A stretch of DNA of 64,000 bases, from positions 62,001 to 126,000 of the forward strand of contig NZ_JACHXQ010000006.1 of NCBI RefSeq assembly GCF_014192285.1. Reading direction: 5' to 3'. Positions 45,398-54,657 of the stretch are shown here, one piece after another. The stretch's first letter is position 1. Every line of letters starts with the position of its first letter. Made by a program: the position numbers and the translations under genes. Source of the DNA: Halomonas fontilapidosi (lineage in GTDB: Bacteria > Pseudomonadota > Gammaproteobacteria > Pseudomonadales > Halomonadaceae). Below the pieces are notes generated by a model, which worked only from the letters and a program-made list of their open reading frames with translations, was not told the DNA's origin and searched no databases.

Positions 45398-46363
45398 TCA
45401 GCGCCGTTCGCCGAGGCGGCGCTGGATGGCGTCCATCAGCTGACCGGCGATATCGGTGCCGCGCTGATCATCGATCTCGCGCACACAGGTCGGGCTCGTG
45501 ACGTTGATCTCGGTGATGTAATCGCCGATCACGTCGAGGCCGACAAACATCAGGCCCTTCTCGCGGATCATCGGCTGGACCTGCTCGATCAGCCAATGGT
45601 CGCGGTCGGTGAGCTCACGACTGACGCCCGTGCCACCGGCCGCCAGATTACCCCGCGTCTCGCCGGCCATGGGCACGCGGGCCAGGCCAAAGGGAACGGG
45701 CTCGCCATCCACCAGCAGGATGCGGGTATCGCCTTCGCTGATCTCGGGAATGTAGCGCTGCGCCATGATCTGGCGCCTGCCGCGCTCGCTCAGCATCTCG
45801 ATGATGGCGCCCAGGTTGCGACCTTCGGGACGCACGTGGAAGATCCCGGTGCCGCCCATGCCATCCAGCGGCTTGAAGATCACATCGCCGTGCTCGGTAT
45901 GAAAGTTGCGCAGCACCGCCTCGTTGCAGGAAACCAGCGTCGGGGTACAGCACTGGGGGAACTGCTGGGCGAAGAGTTTCTCGTTGCACTCCAGCAGCGC
46001 CTGCGTCGGGTTGACCACCAGCACGCCCTCGCGCTCGGCGAAGCCCAGCAGGTAGACGGCGTTGAGGAAGTAGCCATCGACCGGCGGGTCCTTGCGCATC
46101 AGGATCACGTCGAGCTCGGCGAGCGGCGCCACCTCGGGCTCGCCCAGGTCATACCAGTGCTCGGGATCCCGATGGACCTCGAGCGCGCGCATCTGGCCGA
46201 AGGCGCGACCCTCGCGCAGAAAGATGTCTTCCTGCTCCAGGTAGTGCAGCGACCAGCCGCGGGCTCGCACGGCCCACAGCATGGCCAGGCTAGTGTCCTT
46301 CTTGTAGGTGAGATCGGCGATGGGATCCATCACCACGCCGATCTTCAGCGCGCGTTCGCTCAT
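45398..46363 (-). CDS. gshB: Glutathione synthetase
   Basis: This 321-residue ATP-grasp enzyme joins gamma-glutamylcysteine and glycine. Recognisable stretches are KIGVVMDPIADLTYKKDTSLAM at the N-terminus, VIFKPLDGMGGTGIF in the ATP loop, and GLDVIGDYITEINVTSPT in the metal site. The start MSERALKIG at 46363 is preferred over a 30-residue extension. Glutathione is the cofactor of maiA in the aromatic locus. It is followed 19 bp later by the tonB-like gene. Confidence 0.96.
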   Translation of the reverse strand: MSERALKIGVVMDPIADLTYKKDTSLAMLWAVRARGWSLHYLEQEDIFLREGRAFGQMRALEVHRDPEHWYDLGEPEVAPLAELDVILMRKDPPVDGYFLNAVYLLGFAEREGVLVVNPTQALLECNEKLFAQQFPQCCTPTLVSCNEAVLRNFHTEHGDVIFKPLDGMGGTGIFHVRPEGRNLGAIIEMLSERGRRQIMAQRYIPEISEGDTRILLVDGEPVPFGLARVPMAGETRGNLAAGGTGVSRELTDRDHWLIEQVQPMIREKGLMFVGLDVIGDYITEINVTSPTCVREIDDQRGTDIAGQLMDAIQRRLGERR

Positions 46364-46486
46364 GGCGTCGGGGTTCCGGTCTGAGGAGTGAATGCAGTCA
46401 GTATGCCGCAGGGGTATCGCCTCCACCAAGGCAGTTAGCCCCCCTCGAACCATGGCAGTAACGCTCGAGGCTATCCCGACGACGGA

Positions 46487-47200
46487 CTACTCCCCGTTCG
46501 GCACCAGGCGAATTCCGCCGGGCTCCAGGGTGATCTGCTGGCGCTTGTAGAGGCGGCCGATGGCCTGCTTGAAGGCGTTCTTGCTTACCCCCAGCCGCGC
46601 CTTGATCTCGGCCGGGTCGCTCTTGTCGCCCAGCGGCAGGTAGCCGCCGCTCGCGCGTAGCGCCTTGAGCACCTGCTCGCCCACTACATCCAACCGCGCT
46701 TCGCCCGGCGGCAGCAGCGACAGGTCGAGCCGGCCGTCATCGCGCCGGCGCTGTACATAGCCACAGAGACGCTGACCACGGCGCAGCGGCCGGTTCAACT
46801 CATCGCGATAGAGCAGGCCCCAGAAACGGTGGTTTACCACGGCCTTGACGCCCAGGTCGGTGGCCTCGGCGACCACCAGCGACACCTCGTCGCCCGCCTG
46901 CAGACCCACGGCCTCGTCGGCGATGAAACGCTCGAGCTTCTGGGAGGCCACCGGCCGGCCCTGCTGATCTTCGTAGATCATCACCAGCACCCGCTTGCCC
47001 ACGCTGGGACGAAAGCGCTGCTCTCCATAGGGCAGCAGCAAGTCGCGGGGGTGGCCCCAGTCGAGGAAGGCCCCGATGTCGTTGACAGTGACCACCTCGA
47101 GGTAGGCCACGTCGCCGACCGACGCCTTGGGAGCACGATAGTTGCGTGTGCCGGCCGGGCGAGTCGCGTTGGCTGGGCGACGATCTCGGGAATCAGACAT
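46487..47200 (-). CDS. CvfB-type S1 RNA-binding protein
   Basis: This 237-residue protein has tandem S1-like beta-barrel domains: VGDVAYLEVVTVNDIGAFLDWG, then GDEVSLVVAEATDLGVKAVVN, then GYVQRRRDDGRLDLSL. A C-terminal winged helix (LGVSKNAFKQAIGRLYKRQQI) completes the CvfB/YitL layout. Gram-positive CvfB affects virulence gene expression; the role in this group is unknown, probably RNA or ribosome related. GGAGG lies before the ATG. It is a separate unit 51 bp upstream of the rsmE stop. Confidence 0.85.
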   Translation of the reverse strand: MSDSRDRRPANATRPAGTRNYRAPKASVGDVAYLEVVTVNDIGAFLDWGHPRDLLLPYGEQRFRPSVGKRVLVMIYEDQQGRPVASQKLERFIADEAVGLQAGDEVSLVVAEATDLGVKAVVNHRFWGLLYRDELNRPLRRGQRLCGYVQRRRDDGRLDLSLLPPGEARLDVVGEQVLKALRASGGYLPLGDKSDPAEIKARLGVSKNAFKQAIGRLYKRQQITLEPGGIRLVPNGE

Positions 47201-47251
47201 CAGGACCTCCGATGAGAGAACGGGCGCAAGGCGTCGGGAAGGCAGCGAGGC

Positions 47252-47977
47252 TCACAGGTCGCCGAAGCGGGATTGCAGCAGCGACAGCGCCACCACCGGC
47301 GCGGTCTCGGTGCGCAGGATACGCGGTCCGAGGGACAGGGGAACAAAGTCGCCGGTCAGGGCCGTTTCGACTTCGGCCTCGGAGAATCCGCCCTCGGGGC
47401 CGATCAGCAGGGCGGCGCTAGCCGGATTCTCACTGCCTGTCAGGGCCCCGGCAGTACCGGGATGCAGCACCAGCCGCAGCGCCTCGCTGCGGCTGGCCAG
47501 CCAGTCGGTCAGACCTATGGGAGGGTGTACGGGCGGCAAGGTCGCTCGACCACACTGCTCGCAGGCGCTGGCAGCCACGGCCTGCCAGTGCGCGAGCTTC
47601 TTCGCCTCGCGCTCGCCCCTGAGGCGAACATCGCCGTGCTCGGTATAGAGTGGGGTGATCGCTGCCACACCCAGTTCGACCGCCTTCTGGATGGCATAGT
47701 CCATGCGATCGCCCTTGGAGATCGCCTGCCCCAGGTGCACGGCGAGTGGTGACTCGCCACTGCCGGGGGCCACGGCCTCGATGCGCGCGACCACCCGCTT
47801 GCGGGAGGCGTCGACGATCACCGCCTGGGCCTCCAGGCCGGCGCCATCGAAGAGCCGCAGGGACGCTCCTTCAGCCAGGCGCAGCACCCGCGCCACGTGG
47901 CGGGCCGGCCCCTCGGGCAGAACAACGTCGCCGCCGACGCTAAGGTCGGCGGCGACGTGGATGCGCGGCGCCCTCAC
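47252..47977 (-). CDS. rsmE: 16S rRNA m3U1498 methyltransferase
   Basis: This 241-residue SPOUT-family methyltransferase has the N-terminal PUA-like domain (ARHVARVLRLAEGASLRLFDG). The C-terminal knot carries LLIGPEGGFSEAEVE and LGPRILRTETAPVVAL, the SAM-binding signature. It methylates U1498 in 16S rRNA. The start is GTG at 47977, two bases after the secB stop codon, with coupling by re-initiation likely; a longer frame would run inside secB. Confidence 0.93.
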   Translation of the reverse strand: MRAPRIHVAADLSVGGDVVLPEGPARHVARVLRLAEGASLRLFDGAGLEAQAVIVDASRKRVVARIEAVAPGSGESPLAVHLGQAISKGDRMDYAIQKAVELGVAAITPLYTEHGDVRLRGEREAKKLAHWQAVAASACEQCGRATLPPVHPPIGLTDWLASRSEALRLVLHPGTAGALTGSENPASAALLIGPEGGFSEAEVETALTGDFVPLSLGPRILRTETAPVVALSLLQSRFGDL

Positions 47978-47979
47978 GC

Positions 47980-48504
47980 TTACTGGGTCGCCTGCTCGCT
48001 CGACTGCTGGGCCTGCTCGGCCTCGCGCTTCTTCTTCTGGGCGTAGATCGCCTCGAAGTTGACCGGCGCCAGCATCAGCGGGGGGAAGCCGCCGCGATTG
48101 ACCAGGTTGTCGATGCACTCGCGGGCATAGGGAAAGAGCATGTTGGGGCAGAAGGCACCCAGGGTATGGTCGAGCTGCTGGCCCTCGATGCCGCTGATAC
48201 GGAACAGGCCGGCCTGTTCGATCTCTGCCAGGAAGGAAGTGGTGCCTTCCTCGCTGTGGGTCACCTGCGCGGTGACCTTGACGACCACCTCGTAGAGGCC
48301 TTCCCCGACCTGGCGACTGGTGGTGTTCAGGTCCAGGCCGACCTTGGGCTTGAACGGCTGCTGGAAGACCGACGGCGAATTGGGGGCCTCGAAGGAGAGG
48401 TCCTTGACATAGATACGCTGCAGGGCGAACTGCAGCTGGGGCTTATCCTGCTCGCCGGCCGCCTGGCCATTGGCGCCGGCGTTCTGGTTGTTCTCTTCCG
48501 CCAT
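47980..48504 (-). CDS. secB: Export chaperone SecB
   Basis: This 174-residue protein has the SecB core FALQRIYVKDLSFEAPNSP, a middle region through FKPKVGLDLN, and CPNMLFPYARECIDNLVNRGGFPPLMLAPVNFE in the second half. The tail is Gln/Glu-rich and longer than in E. coli. As a tetramer it keeps preproteins unfolded for SecA. ATG at 48504 is chosen. The rhodanese gene lies 31 bp upstream and rsmE directly downstream. Confidence 0.97.
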   Translation of the reverse strand: MAEENNQNAGANGQAAGEQDKPQLQFALQRIYVKDLSFEAPNSPSVFQQPFKPKVGLDLNTTSRQVGEGLYEVVVKVTAQVTHSEEGTTSFLAEIEQAGLFRISGIEGQQLDHTLGAFCPNMLFPYARECIDNLVNRGGFPPLMLAPVNFEAIYAQKKKREAEQAQQSSEQATQ

Positions 48505-48535
48505 GGGAAAGATCCTTTGATTCGATGAACGAGAT

Positions 48536-48958
48536 TTACTTCTTGACGACCGGCAGGCCATCGGCCTGCCACTGGGCCATGCCGCCCTTGAGCTTGAGCG
48601 CTCGCTCGAAACCCGCCTTGGTCAGCTTGGCCTGGGCAGCACCAGCACTCTGGCCATGCTTGCAGGCCACGATGATAGGCTTGTCCTTGAACTTGTCGAG
48701 TTCGCGCATGCGCTCGTCGAGCTTGCTCTGAGGAATATTGCGCGCCCCGGCGATGTGACCCGCCTTGAAATCACCGGATTCACGGAGATCCAGCACCACG
48801 GCGTCTTCGCGATTGATCAGCTGGGTCGCCTCGCCGGAGGTCACGCCTCCGCTGCTGCTGTTGCGGACCTCGTAGGCGATCCAGGCGGTCAACACCAGCA
48901 GGAAGGCCCCCACCAGAAGCGGGTGATTCTGCACGAATTCGAACAGCTGATCGATCAT
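48536..48958 (-). CDS. Membrane-anchored rhodanese-domain protein (YibN-like)
   Basis: This 140-residue protein has one N-terminal membrane helix (residues 11-32, HPLLVGAFLLVLTAWIAYEV) and a C-terminal rhodanese domain with VVLDLRESGDFKAGHIAGARNIP and the active loop VACKHGQSAG carrying the catalytic Cys. It matches E. coli YibN, also next to secB and gpmI. It would handle sulfane sulfur at the membrane face. The start at 48958 is chosen because the long extension runs into the gpmI promoter region. Confidence 0.88.
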   Translation of the reverse strand: MIDQLFEFVQNHPLLVGAFLLVLTAWIAYEVRNSSSGGVTSGEATQLINREDAVVLDLRESGDFKAGHIAGARNIPQSKLDERMRELDKFKDKPIIVACKHGQSAGAAQAKLTKAGFERALKLKGGMAQWQADGLPVVKK

Positions 48959-49176
48959 GGGTTCGGCTAACTCTTGTCTCGGGTGCACGGTGAAGGAGCC
49001 GGCGAGTCGCGGCGGCATCCAGTATACATGAAGCCACGGCAAGCCGCGGCCCGCGGGCCGCTCAAATGACGTCCGGCGGTGCGCTGCGATATGATGCCGC
49101 AAGCTGATGCAAGTCGCGACCCCGGTGACCGCCTGCACGTCTGCCGGGTCAGACAACGACAATAGAGGCCCTTTCC

Positions 49177-50751
49177 ATGACCGAACCCCGCACCCCTGCC
49201 CCGCGCCCGGTAGCACTGATCATCCTCGACGGCTACGGCCATAACGAAGATGCCAGTGACAACGCCGTGCTCGCCGCCCGAACCCCGGTAATGGACCGCC
49301 TGTGGCAGGAACGGCCGCATACCCTGATCCATACCGACGGCCGCCATGTGGGCCTGCCGGACGGTCAGATGGGCAACTCCGAGGTCGGTCACATGAACCT
49401 GGGGGCGGGCCGCGTCGTCTATCAGGACTTCACCCGCATCACCAAGGCCGTCGAAGACGGTGATCTGGATACCATCGACGCGTTGACCCAGCCGATCGAT
49501 ACCGCCGTAGCCGCCGGCAAGGCCGTGCACCTGCTGGGCCTGCTCTCGCCGGGTGGCGTGCACAGCCACGAGGATCACATCCTGGCCATGGCCGAGCTGG
49601 CCGCCCGCCGCGGGGCAAAGCGCATCCATGTCCACGCCTTCCTCGACGGCCGCGACACGGCACCGAAGAGCGCCATGGCGTCGCTTACGCGCGCCAATGC
49701 GCGCCTCGCCGAGCTGGTCGGCGCCGAGAACGGCTTCGTGGCCTCGATCATCGGGCGCTACTTCGCCATGGACCGCGACAACCGCTGGGATCGCGTCGAG
49801 CAGGCCTACCGCCTGATGACCGAGGGCGAGGGCAAGTTCACGGCGGATACCGCCGAGCAGGGCCTCGAACTAGCCTACTCGCGTGGGGAGACCGATGAGT
49901 TCGTCACCGCCACCAGCATCCGCCCCGCCGGCGCCGCGGTGGCCATGGCCGATGGCGATGCCGCCATCTTCATGAACTTCCGCGCAGACCGCGCCAGGGA
50001 GCTGACCCGCGCCTTCGCCGAGGACGGCTTCAACGGCTTCGCGCGCCAGGCGCGACCAAGGCTCGCCGCCGACGGCCTGGTGATGCTGACCCAGTACGCC
50101 GCCGACATCCCGGCCCCGGCAGCTTTTCCACCGGCAGAGCTCGTCAACACCCTGGGCGAGGTGATGGAGAAGCGCGACCTCACCCAGCTGCGCATCGCCG
50201 AAACCGAGAAGTATGCCCACGTCACCTTCTTCTTCTCCGGGGGCCGCGAGGAGGAGTATCGCGGCGAGACTCGGGTGCTGGTGCCCTCCCCCCAGGAGGT
50301 GAAGACCTATGACGAGAAACCCGAGATGAGCGCCGAGGAAGTCACCGACCGGCTGGTGGAAGCGATCGATGCCGACACGTTCGATCTGATCGTCTGCAAC
50401 TACGCCAACGGCGACATGGTCGGCCACACCGGTGACTTCGATGCCGCGGTCAAGGCCATCGAAGCGGTAGACGTCTGTGTCGGCCGAGTGGTCGAGGCGA
50501 TCCAGCGTGCCGGTGGCGCCTGCCTGGTCACCGCTGACCACGGCAATGCCGAGCAGATGGTCAATCCCGAGACCGGTGAACCGCAGACCGCCCATACCAC
50601 CTTCGCGGTGCCGCTGATCTATGTCGGCGAGCGCCCGGCGCGGCTCGTGGACGACGGCAGCCTGTGCGACATCGCCCCGACCCTGCTGGCGATGATGGAT
50701 CAGCCGATTCCCGATGAGATGACCGGCCGGGTACTGATCGAGCACGACTGA
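49177..50751 (+). CDS. gpmI: 2,3-bisphosphoglycerate-independent phosphoglycerate mutase
   Basis: This 524-residue dimanganese enzyme interconverts 3- and 2-phosphoglycerate in glycolysis. The phospho-acceptor Ser68 lies in [13 protein letters not shown]; other metal ligands are in [20 protein letters not shown] and [10 protein letters not shown]. Length is near the usual 510-515. It is divergent from the rhodanese gene and followed 21 bp later by envC, an order conserved in many gammaproteobacteria. Confidence 0.97.
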   Translation: MTEPRTPAPRPVALIILDGYGHNEDASDNAVLAARTPVMDRLWQERPHTLIHTDGRHVGLPDGQMGNSEVGHMNLGAGRVVYQDFTRITKAVEDGDLDTIDALTQPIDTAVAAGKAVHLLGLLSPGGVHSHEDHILAMAELAARRGAKRIHVHAFLDGRDTAPKSAMASLTRANARLAELVGAENGFVASIIGRYFAMDRDNRWDRVEQAYRLMTEGEGKFTADTAEQGLELAYSRGETDEFVTATSIRPAGAAVAMADGDAAIFMNFRADRARELTRAFAEDGFNGFARQARPRLAADGLVMLTQYAADIPAPAAFPPAELVNTLGEVMEKRDLTQLRIAETEKYAHVTFFFSGGREEEYRGETRVLVPSPQEVKTYDEKPEMSAEEVTDRLVEAIDADTFDLIVCNYANGDMVGHTGDFDAAVKAIEAVDVCVGRVVEAIQRAGGACLVTADHGNAEQMVNPETGEPQTAHTTFAVPLIYVGERPARLVDDGSLCDIAPTLLAMMDQPIPDEMTGRVLIEHD

Positions 50752-50772
50752 GTCAGGCGGGGAGGCCAGGGA

Positions 50773-51930
50773 ATGGCGAGAGGCGTCGCGAGACTCGGCA
50801 CATGGCTGCCAGCGCTGGCCCTGCTGCTGGGCCTGGCCTCGCCGCTTTGCGCCCAGCCCTCCGAGCGCGAGGCCCAGGCGAGACTCGATGCCCTCGGCAA
50901 GCAGATTCGGGAGGCCACCGCACAGCTCTCCACCACCCGCGAGGTCCGCGACGAAGCCAGCGAGGCGCTGCGCGAGGTCGAGACGTCACTGGCCGAGACC
51001 CACCGCCGCCTCGACGCCCTGCAGGCCGAGCGACGCACGCTCGACGATGAGATCGCCAGCCTCGAGACACGCCGCGAGCAGCTGGCCGCCGAACGCGCCG
51101 AGCAGGTCGAGGCCCTCTCGGCCCAGCTCGATGCCCTCTATCGCCTCGGCCTCACGCCCCAGCTCAAGCTGCTGCTCAACCAGGACGACCCGGCACGGCT
51201 CGACCGTCTGCAGACCTACCTGAACCGCCTGGCCCGGGCGCGCAACGAGCGCCTCGACGAGCTGGCAAGGCTAGATGCGGAACTGGCGGACAACCGCCAG
51301 GCGCTGTCGCAGCGCGGCGAGCGTCTCGAGGCCGTGGCCACGGCGCTTGCCGCGCGCAGCGCCACCCTGGCCGAGCAGATCAGTGAGCGTTCCGCCCTGG
51401 TGGCCAGACTGGACGAGCGCTTCGCCAGCGAACAGGCTCGCCTGGCCACGCTCGCCCAGGACCGGGCTCATGCCGAGCGCACCCTGCGCGACGTGCAGGA
51501 GCGGCTGGCTCGCCTCGAGCGACCGCCTCCCTCCACGGCCATCGAGCAGACAAGGGGTGAGCTGCCATGGCCGGTACACGGCAGCATCACGTCCACCTTT
51601 CACCAAGGGGCCGGCGTGCATCGCAACGGCCTGCTGATCCAGGCTGCCGCGGGCACTCCGGTCAGGGCCGTGCACGCCGGCCGAGTGGTATTCGCCGACT
51701 GGATGCGCGGCTTCGGCAACCTGCTGATCGTCGATCACGGCGACCGCGTCATGACCCTGCACGCCCACCTGCAACACTTCAGCGCCGGCGTAGGCGCGGC
51801 CGTCTCTCGCGGTGACGCCCTTGGCGCGGTGGGCAACAGCGGCGGTCAGCAGCAGCCTGGGCTCTACTTCGAGGTGCGCCGCGGCGGCGATCCCATCGAT
51901 CCACGGCGCTGGATCGCCCGCCAACCGTAA
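50773..51930 (+). CDS. envC: Murein hydrolase activator EnvC
   Basis: This 385-residue periplasmic protein has a signal peptide (cleavage near LCA-QP), long coiled coils at about residues 25-120 and 145-250, and a C-terminal LytM domain. The LytM metal and catalytic residues are degenerate, as expected for EnvC: the His-x-x-x-Asp ligand pair reads HRNGLLI and the final His position is Tyr in LYFEV, although HAH remains. It activates cell-wall amidases at the septum under FtsEX control. ctpA follows 72 bp downstream. Confidence 0.92.
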   Translation: MARGVARLGTWLPALALLLGLASPLCAQPSEREAQARLDALGKQIREATAQLSTTREVRDEASEALREVETSLAETHRRLDALQAERRTLDDEIASLETRREQLAAERAEQVEALSAQLDALYRLGLTPQLKLLLNQDDPARLDRLQTYLNRLARARNERLDELARLDAELADNRQALSQRGERLEAVATALAARSATLAEQISERSALVARLDERFASEQARLATLAQDRAHAERTLRDVQERLARLERPPPSTAIEQTRGELPWPVHGSITSTFHQGAGVHRNGLLIQAAAGTPVRAVHAGRVVFADWMRGFGNLLIVDHGDRVMTLHAHLQHFSAGVGAAVSRGDALGAVGNSGGQQQPGLYFEVRRGGDPIDPRRWIARQP

Positions 51931-52002
51931 GGTCCGGCTATTCCATAGACGCCCGGGCGCGGGCTATGCTGGGCGGCCACCACCGGAACCGCGAGAGTCT
52001 GC

Positions 52003-53307
52003 ATGTCCCCAAGCCCCGACGCTCTGCCCAACGTGACGCGCCGCCTGTTGTCGGTGCTGCTGCCGGCCGCCCTGCTGGCGCTGGCTCCCCTGCCTGCCGC
52101 CGCACAGGACCAGAGCCCGTCGGATGATCTACCGGTCGCCGAGATCCAGGCTTTCGCCGAGGTATTCGAGCGCATCAAGCGTGCCTACGTGGAGGAGGTC
52201 GAGGATGCCGACCTGCTGCGCAACGCCATGCGCGGCATGCTCAACGAGTTGGACCCCCACTCCGCCTACCTCGACGACGAGGAGTTTGAGAGCCTGCGCG
52301 AGTCGACCCAGGGGGAGTTCGGTGGTGTGGGCATCGAAGTCGGCATGGAAGAGGGCCAGCTGACGGTGATCACGCCCATCGACGACACACCCGCCTCGCG
52401 GGCCGGCCTGCAGTCCCGGGACAAGATCCTGCGCATCGACGACACGCCCACCGACCGACTTTCGCTGCAGGAAGCCGTCAACCTGATGCGCGGCGACCCC
52501 GGTACCGAGATTCGCCTGACCATCCTGCGCCAGGGCGAGAGCGCGCCCCTGGAAGTCACCCTGACCCGCGAGATCATCCGCACCGTGAGCGTCAAGAGCG
52601 AGCTGCTGGAAGCAGGCTACGGCTATCTGCGGGTCAGCCAGTTCCAGACCCGTACCGGCGAGCAGGTCAATAACGCCATCCGCCGCCTGGAACGCGACGC
52701 ACCGCTCAAGGGCCTGGTGCTTGACCTGCGCAACAACCCCGGCGGCGTACTGCAGGCCGCGGTAGACGTGGCCGACGCCTTCCTCGACGAAGGGCTGATC
52801 GTCTATACCGAGGGGCGCCTGCCAGACAGCGAGATGCGCTTCTCGGCCGGCCGAGATACGGCGGCGGCGGATGTGCCGCTGGTGGTGCTGATCAACGGCG
52901 GCAGCGCCTCGGCGGCGGAGATCGTCGCCGGCGCCCTGCAGGACCAGCGTCGCGGCGTGGTGATGGGTACCGAGAGCTTCGGCAAGGGCTCGGTGCAGCA
53001 GATCATGCCGCTGGGCAACGGCGAAGGGCTCAAGCTGACCACGGCGCTCTACTTCACGCCCGACGGCCGCTCGATTCAGGCGCTGGGCATCGAGCCCGAT
53101 GTCGAGGTGATCCGCGGCCGCCTGGAAGTCGCCGAGGGCAGCGGCCTGGACGTGCGTGAGTCGGACCTGGAGGGCCACCTGGGCTCACAGCGCGAGCAGC
53201 GCACTCGCCGCGAGATGAGCGAACGCCTGCGCGAGGACTACCAGCTCGGCGAGGCGCTCAACCTGCTCAAGGCGCTCAACGTGCTCAGCCAGCGTCGAGG
53301 CGACTGA
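52003..53307 (+). CDS. ctpA: Carboxy-terminal processing protease, S41 family
   Basis: This 434-residue exported protease has a signal peptide (LLSVLLPAALLALAPL, cleavage near AAA-QD) and an N-terminal region with MRGMLNELDPHSAYLD. A PDZ domain (about 105-185) contains ASRAGLQSRDKILRIDD, and the S41 core has LDLRNNPGG, the nucleophile in NGGSASAAEIVAGALQD and the lysine in GKGSVQ. It trims periplasmic proteins and is linked to control of cell-wall hydrolases. Its last 23 bp overlap the end of the convergent ubiI gene. Confidence 0.94.
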   Translation: MSPSPDALPNVTRRLLSVLLPAALLALAPLPAAAQDQSPSDDLPVAEIQAFAEVFERIKRAYVEEVEDADLLRNAMRGMLNELDPHSAYLDDEEFESLRESTQGEFGGVGIEVGMEEGQLTVITPIDDTPASRAGLQSRDKILRIDDTPTDRLSLQEAVNLMRGDPGTEIRLTILRQGESAPLEVTLTREIIRTVSVKSELLEAGYGYLRVSQFQTRTGEQVNNAIRRLERDAPLKGLVLDLRNNPGGVLQAAVDVADAFLDEGLIVYTEGRLPDSEMRFSAGRDTAAADVPLVVLINGGSASAAEIVAGALQDQRRGVVMGTESFGKGSVQQIMPLGNGEGLKLTTALYFTPDGRSIQALGIEPDVEVIRGRLEVAEGSGLDVRESDLEGHLGSQREQRTRREMSERLREDYQLGEALNLLKALNVLSQRRGD

Positions 53308-54556
53308 GCGGCCGGCAGGCGCGAGGCAGGCGACCGCGATGCCCTGTCGCCTGCTGCATCAGCAGGCGCTTGAGCGGCCCCAGCCGGTCCACCCCCGAGA
53401 GCCCCAGGTTGCGCGCCAGGATGAAGGCCGGATGGCGCGCCCCGAACAGCAGCCGAAAGCCGTCCATCAGTGTCAGTATGTTGGCATTGTCACCGCGCCG
53501 CCGCCGAGCATAGCGGCCCAGCAGCGTCGCATCTCCAAGGGAGAGCCCCCGCTGCCGGCCGGTCAGCAGTTCCTCAGCAAGCACCGCGGCATCCATCAGC
53601 CCCAGATTCACCCCCTGGCCCGCCAGGGGGTGAATGCTGTGTGCCGCATCGCCCACCAGGGCGAAGCCCGGCAGCACGTAGCGCTCGGCATGACGCTGAG
53701 TGAGCGGCACCGCCAGCGCCCGGTCCGTCACCGTCACCTCGCCTAGTCGGTGTTCGATGGCGTCTGCCAGTTCCACACCCAGCGTGTCCCGAGGCAGGGC
53801 CACCAGACGCTCGGCTTCCTGCGGGGTGGTGGACCAGACGATCGAGCAGTAACGCGTATCGCCCTCGATGCGCAGCGGCAGGAAAGCCAGCGGCCCGGTG
53901 GGAAGGAAGACCTGGCGCGCCACGCCGCCATGGGCGAGGCGGGTACGCACCGTGGTGACCACGGCCACCTGGCCGGTATCACGAGCGCGGACATCGATGC
54001 CGACCATCGCCCGCAACGGTGAGCGTGCGCCGTCAGCGGCGACCACCAGAGGCGCCGTCAATCGGCGGCCGTCCTCCAGTTTTACCGTCTGCCCGGCGGC
54101 GTCTTCCTCGATCTCCGACACGCGAGCAGCAAAGCGCGTCTCGACGCTCGGTAGCTCGGCCAGACATGCCTCCAGCGCTGCCAGGATGACATCGTTCTCG
54201 ACGATATGACCGAGCACCGGCAGGCCGGCCTGCTCCGCGGAGAAATTCACCTCGCCGCTGCCCTCGCCATCCCAGACCCGCATGAAGCGATAGGGACTCA
54301 CCCGCCGCGAGGCCATCCATGCCCAGGCCCCCAGCCCCTCCAACAGCTGTCGCGATACCGGCGTCAAGGCACTGACCCGCTGGGAGGGCGCTCCTTCACC
54401 CACGGTGTCGCGGTCAAGCGGGGCCTCGCGGGCATCCAGCAATGCCACCGCCATGCCGGCCCGGCCCAGCAGGCAGGCCAGGGTCGAGCCCACCATGCCA
54501 CCGCCGACGATGATCACCTCGAACGGCGCCGACGCCTGTCCGTGTTCTGCACTCAT
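53285..54556 (-). CDS. ubiI: UbiH/UbiI-family ubiquinone hydroxylase (UbiI/VisC-like)
   Basis: This 423-residue FAD monooxygenase has IIVGGGMVGSTLACLLGRAG near residues 15-34, a DG motif VVAADGARSPLRAMVG, and LVGDAAHSIHPLAGQGVNLG for FAD ribityl binding. The family hydroxylates the ring of ubiquinone precursors. It lies downstream of the ubiH-like gene in the pepP-ubiH-ubiI order seen in Pseudomonas, which favours UbiI (C5 hydroxylation). UbiH and UbiI are hard to tell apart by eye, so the two names could be swapped. Confidence 0.82.
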   Translation of the reverse strand: MSAEHGQASAPFEVIIVGGGMVGSTLACLLGRAGMAVALLDAREAPLDRDTVGEGAPSQRVSALTPVSRQLLEGLGAWAWMASRRVSPYRFMRVWDGEGSGEVNFSAEQAGLPVLGHIVENDVILAALEACLAELPSVETRFAARVSEIEEDAAGQTVKLEDGRRLTAPLVVAADGARSPLRAMVGIDVRARDTGQVAVVTTVRTRLAHGGVARQVFLPTGPLAFLPLRIEGDTRYCSIVWSTTPQEAERLVALPRDTLGVELADAIEHRLGEVTVTDRALAVPLTQRHAERYVLPGFALVGDAAHSIHPLAGQGVNLGLMDAAVLAEELLTGRQRGLSLGDATLLGRYARRRRGDNANILTLMDGFRLLFGARHPAFILARNLGLSGVDRLGPLKRLLMQQATGHRGRLPRACRPLSRLDAG

Positions 54557-54657
54557 TCCCTCTGCTCCTCATGTTGGCTCCCATGGCCAAGCCTTCTGTT
54601 CACCCTGCCCGCTGCCAAAGGACACCTTGTGACCTGGCAGGAGCTGTTTTCCGACCG

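Noticed and set aside
53285-53307. 23-bp convergent overlap of ctpA and ubiI as a possible frameshift or error
   Set aside because: Both C-termini look complete, and short convergent overlaps are ordinary in compact genomes.
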